This document shows, piece by piece, positions 16,858 through 22,112 of a stretch of DNA of 22,112 bases. Source of the stretch: JAVBKE01 sp031554215 (GTDB lineage: Bacteria; Bacillota; Bacilli; JARBTR01); the NCBI GenBank assembly GCA_031554215.1, contig JAVBKF010000209.1, forward strand, positions 1 through 22,112. Direction: 5' to 3'. The notes beneath the pieces are model-generated. The model had not been told where the DNA came from. It saw only the letters and a program-made list of their open reading frames with translations, and did no database searches. Each line of letters begins with the position of its first letter. The first letter of the stretch is position 1. A program made the position numbers and the translations under genes.

Positions 16858-17142
16858 TCACAACAACCCCTTCAGGAGACGATGAGATTCGTTTATTGCT
16901 TTCGGTAATCTCCATCCAGGTGCTTTAGGAACTATTAATGAAGAAATCTGTCGAACGCTTTCGATTGTTTCCACACTACCAATTCTACCTAATTGAAGCT
17001 TAAAAGAGGGAAACATTCTCGATTTCACATGAACATCTTTTCTAATCGATCGTCTCATTTGAATGACCAACCTATTTTTTGACAGAATATATTCAATCTG
17101 TTTCAAAGCAAACTTCTTGTCTACCAAAATTTTAAATATCAT
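16858..17142 (-). CDS. hypothetical basic protein, first gene of an unrecognised pair
   Basis: I do not recognise the family. From the ATG at 17142 the protein has 94 residues and is strongly basic. It starts MIFKILVDKKFALKQIEYIL and continues with an Arg/Lys-rich stretch (MRRSIRKDVHVKSRMFPSFK). There is no signal peptide. The start is set by GAGGAG 10 nt upstream; a GTG six codons earlier would overlap that ribosome binding site. The stop TGA (16860-16858) almost touches the next gene. The basic character suggests nucleic-acid binding, which is inference only. Confidence 0.58.
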   Translation of the reverse strand: MIFKILVDKKFALKQIEYILSKNRLVIQMRRSIRKDVHVKSRMFPSFKLQLGRIGSVETIESVRQISSLIVPKAPGWRLPKAINESHRLLKGLL

Positions 17143-17160
17143 AAAAAAAACACTCCTCAC

Positions 17161-18296
17161 TATTTTTTAAGAAATGCTTACGCTTGTATAAGTGTTCTCA
17201 CGCTGACCATCACTTGATTTCGGTGATAGCACCTGAAAAACATTGATAGTGAATGATGTTTAAGTTCTGAAAATTTTAATTCCCAAAGCAAGCCCTTGCC
17301 AAGATAACGCTCAATCGACAAAGCTGCCGAATCGGAATATAATTTACAGTTTATTTATTGCTGAGACTGTATTATACCGGCTGAGCATTCCTCCATTCTG
17401 ATTATAAGTAAAGTTGCGTGACGGTCAAGATTCTTTTGGTAATATTTCCAAAACTATTTCTAATAACATTTTGTTTTATGAAATGATTGATTCATCCACT
17501 ATTTTTATTAAATCTAGGATTTAGTACTTATTTCATATTTTTTTGAAAAACAGAGGTGTTCCGATATTTATTCGGCAATGGAGCGATTTAGATAGCCGGA
17601 TTAAGCTAGTTATTGATATTGATTGGCAAATCATTCAGATGATTTTTTCCATCTATGGATCACCTCATGATCCCAATCAAGTTCCCTCATTTTTCAATAA
17701 CGCTATAACATGATTAAATCTACCCTTTTACTGTTAGGAATCTACATATTTCTGCAATCTGTACGCTATTTAGGTAAACTTCGTAGGCTTTCTTGATTAA
17801 ATTTTGGTCAAGTGGTTAAATAGCCCCTTTAACAACAAGTTCTGACTGGAATATTTTTGAAACTGCTTTATACGGCTTTCACAAACTCTATCCCCCTCAC
17901 CTGTCTTTTCTTTACTGAAATACCTCGGCATTTTAATAGCGATTGCTGTCATGCCTGTATTGAAAATCATTCAGGTGTATAATAAAGATAACTACAGTTT
18001 TGATGTATGAAAAACTAGCAGTTTAGCTCAATCACTCAATCAAGATTTAGCAATGGATTGATCAATAAGGAATGACAGTAAATGCGAGGAATTGAACAAC
18101 TGATTGTATAATCGAATTATAGTATAAATAAAGCGTCAATATCGTTATATGAAATAGCTGTTGAATGGTGGTTCTGCTGAATGACAACGACACAAAACAG
18201 ATCGATATTCTTTCATTGTGCCGACCTCTATTTTCTCTCATGGTGGAAACTATGACACAACGACTGTGTATTAAAATATTGCTCAGTATCGCTAAT
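17161..18296. other. long gene-poor AT-rich region
   Basis: About 1.1 kb carries no frame I would call a gene. One minus-strand frame of about 55 codons (about 17180-17350) reads without stops but has no ribosome binding site. A weak hairpin, AAATCAT-TCAG-ATGATTT plus T, lies at 17628-17648. The region looks like decayed accessory DNA. Confidence 0.45.
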
Positions 18297-18449
18297 TTAT
18301 TTTTGTTCAGCGGCAATCAAAGCACCTTCAAGAACAAGATGATCATAGGTGATTGGTTCATTGGCGTATTGTTTGATTACAACCACGAATGTAATGGCAA
18401 CTAACAACGCTTGCAACTTATCATATTTTCTAATGATTATGGTGAAGTA
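18297..18449 (-). pseudogene. possible 3' remnant of a broken gene
   Basis: The minus strand reads YFTIIIRKYDKLQALL, a hydrophobic stretch (VAITFVVVI), then KQYANEPITYDHLVLEGA and LIAAEQK before TAA. Residue composition and third-base choice look protein-like, with one possible membrane segment. The frame extends upstream only into sequence overlapping the next gene's start, with no ribosome binding site. It may be the end of a lost gene. The family is not recognised and it could be chance. Confidence 0.28.
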
Positions 18450-18473
18450 CAGGAAACAATGGAATGGTGACAT

Positions 18474-18773
18474 ATGAAAGTTTATCAAAACCCAAACTGC
18501 AAGAAGATTAGAGGTAGCCACATATTAGAAGTTAGTTGTGCTTACTGTAAATTCCTAATAGCAAGGTATCAGAAGGTCGGCAAAAGTAACTTAGTCAAAA
18601 TGTATAATGATCGTATCATAGAAGGAACAATTGACTTTTCTATGCATCATGGCGCTTTATTTTGTCCTAACTGCGGGGAACGTGTCGCTACTAGGTATAT
18701 TACGAAGATGGATAAGAAGGAAGCATACAGACTTGTACCTTCTGCGTTTAATAAAAAGAAAGTTAATTCATAG
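18474..18773 (+). CDS. small zinc-ribbon-like protein of unknown function
   Basis: The 99-residue protein has two CxxC knuckles, CAYC (Cys22/Cys25) and CPNC (Cys64/Cys67), placed as in a zinc ribbon. Between them is a basic segment (ARYQKVGKSNLVKMYNDRII), and the end is Lys-rich (ITKMDKKEAYRLVPSAFNKKK). The knuckle residues are seen; zinc binding is inferred. This layout occurs in small uncharacterised Bacillota proteins, but I cannot give a function. A weak site (GGTGA) lies close before the ATG. It lies about 570 bp before the methyltransferase gene, in the same direction, with no sign that they form an operon. Confidence 0.75.
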   Translation: MKVYQNPNCKKIRGSHILEVSCAYCKFLIARYQKVGKSNLVKMYNDRIIEGTIDFSMHHGALFCPNCGERVATRYITKMDKKEAYRLVPSAFNKKKVNS

Positions 18774-19261
18774 ATGGTCAGACAGACATATGCTGCTGTG
18801 GACATGTTCTATTGTAAGTTTGGTTGAGTTTACTGATACCGTTTTGAGAATTATATTGTGAACTTATCTAGTATTCAAAGCAATTAGGTAAGTAAGATGC
18901 ACTGTGTACATTCCAGAAAAATAGAATGGCTGTTTGGAGGGCTGTCATTAATTGCAATGTCAAAAGAACATAAAGAAGTGATAGCACGAATTGTATTTTT
19001 AGAAAAAACAGGGGATAAAGGATTGGTATCAACATAGCTTGGCATGTACCTGCTAAAACTACTTAAGACATCAATCTTCACAGTTTAGAGACGGTTAATC
19101 CAGCTGCCACTACGAATTTGTTAAAGATCAAGATGATGGTCAGATGGTTTAAATATATCCAGCAAACTGCCACATGGGGGGGAATAAAAAGCTAAACATT
19201 TCTGCCCTCACATCTGTGCGTCAGGCGAATTTATAACTAAGCCTGTAAAAAGAATTAACTG
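18774..19261. other. gene-poor interval before the methyltransferase
   Basis: Apart from the doubtful small frame at 18897-19037, I see no gene. TA-rich sequence and lack of hairpins are the only traits. The methyltransferase promoter starts at 19262. Confidence 0.4.
18897..19037 (+). CDS. doubtful 46-codon small ORF
   Basis: The frame runs from ATG 18897 to TAG 19035-19037 with AGGTAAG a short way upstream. It begins MHCVHSRKIEWLFGGLSLIA and continues MSKEHKEVIARIVFLEKTG. The amino-acid composition is protein-like, but there is no recognised family. It may be a short gene or the remains of one. Confidence 0.25.
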   Translation: MHCVHSRKIEWLFGGLSLIAMSKEHKEVIARIVFLEKTGDKGLVST

Positions 19262-19290
19262 TTGACATTAAACATATGAAAATATAAAAT
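19262..19290 (+). promoter_or_regulatory. promoter of the methyltransferase gene
   Basis: A perfect TTGACA (19262-19267) and TAAAAT (19285-19290) are 17 bp apart. A second possible -10, TATAAT (19297-19302), lies just downstream but has a poor -35. Confidence 0.7.
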
Positions 19291-19334
19291 AAACCCTATA
19301 ATAGTTGAAAATATTTTTAACTAAAGGAGGGTTT
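19291..19334 (+). promoter_or_regulatory. 44-bp interrupted palindrome, putative operator of the methyltransferase gene
   Basis: AAACCCT (19291-19297) and AGGGTTT (19328-19334) form outer arms. Inside, a 22-bp palindrome with a single mismatched pair runs from TAGTT (19302) to AACTA (19323). Both have the same centre at 19312.5. It covers the region from just after the -10 box to the ribosome binding site (AAAGGAGG, 19323-19330). Binding here would block transcription, and in RNA the outer arm could cover part of the ribosome binding site. The N-terminal HTH of the encoded enzyme is the obvious candidate binder. Confidence 0.6.
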
Positions 19335-19339
19335 TCATT

Positions 19340-20725
19340 TTGCTTGTTCTTAATAAGGAAAAGATTCATCGACATATGAAATCTAACGGGATTAATACTC
19401 AGAATCAGCTTGCTGCAAAATTGAAGATGAATAAGAGCCAATTGTCAAAAATCCTCTCTGAAAACTACTCTCCAATTAAGCAGAATGTCCTTGATCTATG
19501 CGAGATTTTAAATGTGAGTTTTGAAGATATTCTTGAATCTTCTAGTGGAATGAATGATAGCTTAATTGAAGATCAAATGGCTCTTTATTTTGAAGAATTT
19601 ACATCCGGCGATAATTTTAATGCAAAAGACTACGAGAGCTATAACTTTACAGAAGTGGAAAATGTAGTTGCGAATAAAGAATATAAAGTGTTAGAGCTTT
19701 TTGCTGGTGCTGGTGGATTAGGACTTGGTCTTGAGAAAGCTGGGTTTCATTCGGTCGGTGCAGTTGAAAATGATAAATTCGCCTGCCAAACACTTCGAAA
19801 AAACCGCAATGATTGGAATATTATAGAAGAAGATGTTATTCAGTTAGCAAACAAAGGAATCTTAAATCGTATTAATATTGGGGTTGGAGAGCTAGATTTA
19901 CTCTCTGGTGGATACCCTTGTCAGGCTTTTAGTTATGCTGGAAGAAAAAGAGGACTAGAAGATGTTCGTGGTACTTTATTCTATTCCTATGCACAGATAC
20001 TGAAGGAATTAATGCCAAAAATATTTTTGGCCGAAAATGTTAAGGGACTGGTTAACCATGATGAGGGCAAGACTCTTTCTACAATGTTAAAAGTGTTTTC
20101 AGATATTGGTTATTCTGTTCAATGGACTGTACTAAAAGCATTAAATTATGGAACAGCTCAAAAGCGTGAAAGAATCGTGATTATTGGAATTAGAAAAGAT
20201 CTTGTAAATCAGATTAAAAGTAACTTCCAATTTCCAAAGCCCTTTGGAAAACCCCAGACATTAAAAGATGTGCTAAAAGATGTTCCAATTTCTCAGGGTG
20301 CCAAATATCCTGAGTCAAAAAGAAAAGTTCTAGAATTAGTGCCTGCTGGAGGTTATTGGAGAGACTTGCCAGTCGAGATTGCAAAAGAGTATATGGGGAA
20401 AAGTTACTACTCAGGCGGTGGTAGAACAGGTATGGCAAGAAGATTATCATGGGATGAACCGTCTTTGACTCTTACTTGTTCGCCTGCCCAAAAGCAAACA
20501 GAACGATGCCATCCGGATGAAACTAGACCATTTACAGTGCGAGAGTATGCCAGAATTCAAAGTTTCCCTGATGACTGGGAATTTGATTGTTCTCTCATGA
20601 ATGCGTATAAACAGATTGGTAATGCTGTCCCAGTAAATCTTGCAGAGGCAATCGGTAAATCAATTGTTAATTCTTTGAATAAAATATCAAAAACTCAGCT
20701 TTCTGAGTTTTTTTTTTATTTTTGA
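19340..20725 (+). CDS. DNA (cytosine-5-)-methyltransferase with N-terminal HTH domain
   Basis: This 461-residue type II modification enzyme methylates C5 of cytosine using S-adenosylmethionine. Residues about 9-65 form an XRE-like helix-turn-helix (TQNQLAAKLKMNKSQLSKIL). The catalytic domain starts at about 115: motif I FAGAGGLGLG (121-130), motif IV GGYPCQAFS with the nucleophile Cys194, motif VI ENV (232-234), motif VIII QKRER (274-278), the recognition region to about 400, and motif X QIGNAVPVN. The start is TTG at 19340, with a strong AAAGGAGG site; no better ATG exists. HTH-fused enzymes of the SsoII/EcoRII type repress their own gene. Specificity is probably GGNCC, inferred from the partner endonuclease. 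The last codons (FFFYF) lie in the terminator. Confidence 0.95.
   Translation: MLVLNKEKIHRHMKSNGINTQNQLAAKLKMNKSQLSKILSENYSPIKQNVLDLCEILNVSFEDILESSSGMNDSLIEDQMALYFEEFTSGDNFNAKDYESYNFTEVENVVANKEYKVLELFAGAGGLGLGLEKAGFHSVGAVENDKFACQTLRKNRNDWNIIEEDVIQLANKGILNRINIGVGELDLLSGGYPCQAFSYAGRKRGLEDVRGTLFYSYAQILKELMPKIFLAENVKGLVNHDEGKTLSTMLKVFSDIGYSVQWTVLKALNYGTAQKRERIVIIGIRKDLVNQIKSNFQFPKPFGKPQTLKDVLKDVPISQGAKYPESKRKVLELVPAGGYWRDLPVEIAKEYMGKSYYSGGGRTGMARRLSWDEPSLTLTCSPAQKQTERCHPDETRPFTVREYARIQSFPDDWEFDCSLMNAYKQIGNAVPVNLAEAIGKSIVNSLNKISKTQLSEFFFYF
20689..20717. terminator. shared bidirectional terminator inside the methyltransferase 3' end
   Basis: A 10-bp stem (20689-20698 with 20703-20712, loop CTTT) is flanked by T-runs on both strands: plus strand to 20717, minus strand from 20693 leftward. 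It lies inside the last codons of the methyltransferase gene and directly after the endonuclease stop at 20716-20718. Confidence 0.82.
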
Positions 20726-21516
20726 AACCCATTATATGAACTAAATCCTAGCAGATAGACAGCCATAGTAAAAGCCATTTCATCAGAATCCATTACTTGG
20801 TGCCTAGCTAATTCCTTTAATTCCTCTAACACTGTATCCTGTGGAACAATAGAGCCTGCGTAACTATCAACAACTTTTTTAACAATTGAGGGTAATACCA
20901 TACAAATTTGATAGAAAGCATCGTCTACACCAGTTACAGTTGAGTAAAACTGATCTAGGCTTACTCTACGAATTCTTTTGTGTTGGACTTTTCTTCCCTC
21001 AATAGATGCTTCCCACTTAATGTTTTGTGATTTTTTTGCAATTGCTTCAACAAGGAAGCAAGCACAATCGTCGTCACTTAAAAGCTGATCCTGCATTTTT
21101 ATATAGGTTTTAGCAGCTGATGAGGAATTCATAGTATTATGCTTATTTTTCATCTCAACGTAAATTGTATGTACAGTTTCTCCATCAGGTAAAACAATTC
21201 CATTTTTATTTTGATAAATCACATCCCACCCAGAGGTCGGAACAGAACATCCCTCTATATAAGAGAAAAAATTCTGATGAAAATAACCAATGTCATTATT
21301 ATTTGATTTATCGCGCTGGCGATAGATTTCATTTTTCACAACTTCATCCCAAGTTGAATGGTAAACAGTCTTATCAAATATCAGCTTAACTGGATCAACT
21401 AGGTTATTATTGAATTTTTTCAAGTCGAACGACTCAAATTTTTCACTATACTTTTGAATGGTAGCTTGGACAAGCTCAGTGAAGTCTTTTTCTGTTAAAA
21501 ACGACAATGACCACAT
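20716..21516 (-). CDS. type II restriction endonuclease, Eco47II family
   Basis: This 266-residue enzyme should cut unmethylated DNA at the site protected by the neighbouring methyltransferase. The Eco47II family cuts GGNCC, so that site is predicted. The PD-(D/E)XK core is visible: SGWDVIY (Asp98) and VEMKNK (Glu121, Lys123), followed by the helix SSAAKTYIKMQDQLL. RRVSLDQFYSTVTG and DDAFYQICMVLP are further family blocks. The ATG at 21516 follows AGGAAGTGG; a GTG nine bases upstream lies in that site. It converges on the methyltransferase gene, overlapping it by 10 bp, so the two are transcribed separately. The length is near normal for the family and all catalytic residues are present. Confidence 0.92.
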   Translation of the reverse strand: MWSLSFLTEKDFTELVQATIQKYSEKFESFDLKKFNNNLVDPVKLIFDKTVYHSTWDEVVKNEIYRQRDKSNNNDIGYFHQNFFSYIEGCSVPTSGWDVIYQNKNGIVLPDGETVHTIYVEMKNKHNTMNSSSAAKTYIKMQDQLLSDDDCACFLVEAIAKKSQNIKWEASIEGRKVQHKRIRRVSLDQFYSTVTGVDDAFYQICMVLPSIVKKVVDSYAGSIVPQDTVLEELKELARHQVMDSDEMAFTMAVYLLGFSSYNGFQK

Positions 21517-21596
21517 TATGACCACTTCCTATCTAATTTCTTATTATTCTATAGTATTATTTCAATAAAAGGAAGATGAAATGGTAAAATATCTTC

Positions 21597-22034
21597 TTAT
21601 ATTGAATGAATATAAATGTCAATGGGCAAATCTTTCAGATACTTCTCCATCAATGGCTTAACTTGGCTTTCCCAATCAAGTCCGCCATTACCGCATCCGA
21701 GCGGCGGAAAAGCAATTGAATCAATGCCTCTTTCCTCATAGGTTTCAAAAAACTTCTGTAACCCAGCTTCTATATATTCGAGCTTTGAAGGGTTTCTCCA
21801 ATAAATTTTGGTTGGAAAATTTAAAACCCATTTGTTAGGCGTTTTATAGACCCAAAGTTTACCGACCGCCAGCATATCTTTCTCACAGTAATATTGGTAT
21901 TGCTTAAACATCTCTGGATAGATGCTCTTAAAAGTTTTCGCAATACCTTTCCCCATTACACCATCTGTATTAATTGCGTTCACAAGTACATGCGCAGGGC
22001 TCTGAAACAAATCCATCTTAACGTAATTTATCAT
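21597..22034 (-). CDS. stand-alone macro-domain protein, DarG/TARG1-like ADP-ribose hydrolase
   Basis: The 145-residue protein is a single macro domain that binds ADP-ribose. Key blocks are NAINTDGVMGKGIA (residues 19-32), NFPTKIYW (Lys76 aligns with the region of the catalytic lysine in DarG/TARG1 proteins) and PPLGCGNGGLDW (110-121). Such enzymes remove ADP-ribose; DarG reverses DNA ADP-ribosylation by the toxin DarT. DarG normally has an extra C-terminal domain, absent here, and no DarT gene is seen before the window ends. The ATG follows GGGTGA at 7 nt. The gene lies about 80 bp upstream of the endonuclease and points the same way. The domain is certain; the substrate is inferred. Confidence 0.92.
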   Translation of the reverse strand: MINYVKMDLFQSPAHVLVNAINTDGVMGKGIAKTFKSIYPEMFKQYQYYCEKDMLAVGKLWVYKTPNKWVLNFPTKIYWRNPSKLEYIEAGLQKFFETYEERGIDSIAFPPLGCGNGGLDWESQVKPLMEKYLKDLPIDIYIHSI

Positions 22035-22112
22035 TTATGTTCACCCTATGTTTTTGTCCTCTATATTGCTAGTTTACACATCAATTATGATAATCCGTAG
22101 ATAAAAATATGG

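Noticed and set aside
17180..17350. Stop-free minus-strand stretch of about 55 codons reading SIERYLGKGLL
   Set aside because: No start with RBS, no recognisable family, and a frame of this length can occur by chance.
18062..18404. Overlapping 79-84 codon frames on both strands
   Set aside because: No RBS, low-complexity or unlikely composition, no family resemblance.
1..22112. tRNA or rRNA genes
   Set aside because: No cloverleaf with a TTCGANNC arm and CCA-type end, and no rRNA-like conserved blocks, were found on reading either strand.

Overview
The window looks like a low-GC Gram-positive chromosome (Bacillota, most likely Lactobacillales or a relative). The evidence is AT-rich intergenic DNA, strong GGAGG-type ribosome binding sites, TTG and GTG starts, a T-box leader on argGH, a wall-anchored surface protein, and a BsYetJ-type Bax-inhibitor protein. 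I cannot name the genus from sequence alone.

Layout. About 1-9.4 kb is ordinary housekeeping DNA. It holds the 5' end of an unknown gene (minus), prfC (minus), a yetJ-like membrane protein (plus), an MFS exporter (plus), a GNAT acetyltransferase (minus), a DUF1269-type glycine-zipper protein (plus), the argGH operon (minus) with its own promoter and a T-box attenuator, and a small hypothetical protein (minus). About 9.5-9.7 kb carries a decayed IS3-family 3' end. From 9.9 to 14.7 kb one 1611-residue secreted surface protein fills the minus strand. It has a signal peptide, a long adhesin-like ectodomain, three SpaA/Cna-B-like domains, a Pro-Asp repeat stalk and an MPRTG sorting signal. No sortase gene lies nearby.

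About 14.7-19.3 kb is gene-poor accessory DNA. It contains a 39-bp-period repeat that may be an IS21-type end, a small XRE-like regulator with a palindrome over its promoter, an unrecognised two-gene operon (minus), and a 99-residue zinc-ribbon protein, all separated by long apparently empty stretches. About 19.3-22.1 kb is a defence-like module. It has a C5-cytosine methyltransferase with an N-terminal helix-turn-helix (plus), a convergent Eco47II-family restriction endonuclease (minus), and a stand-alone DarG-type macro-domain protein (minus).

How parts work together. argG and argH overlap by one base and sit behind a T-box whose candidate specifier is an Arg CGC codon, so arginine synthesis is probably controlled by tRNA-Arg charging. 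In the restriction-modification module no separate controller gene is visible. The methyltransferase carries its own DNA-binding domain, and a 44-bp interrupted palindrome lies between its promoter and start codon, which suggests autoregulation. Methyltransferase and endonuclease genes converge, overlap by 10 bp, and appear to share one bidirectional terminator lying inside the last methyltransferase codons. The methyltransferase/operator/terminator arrangement is the most interesting part of the window.
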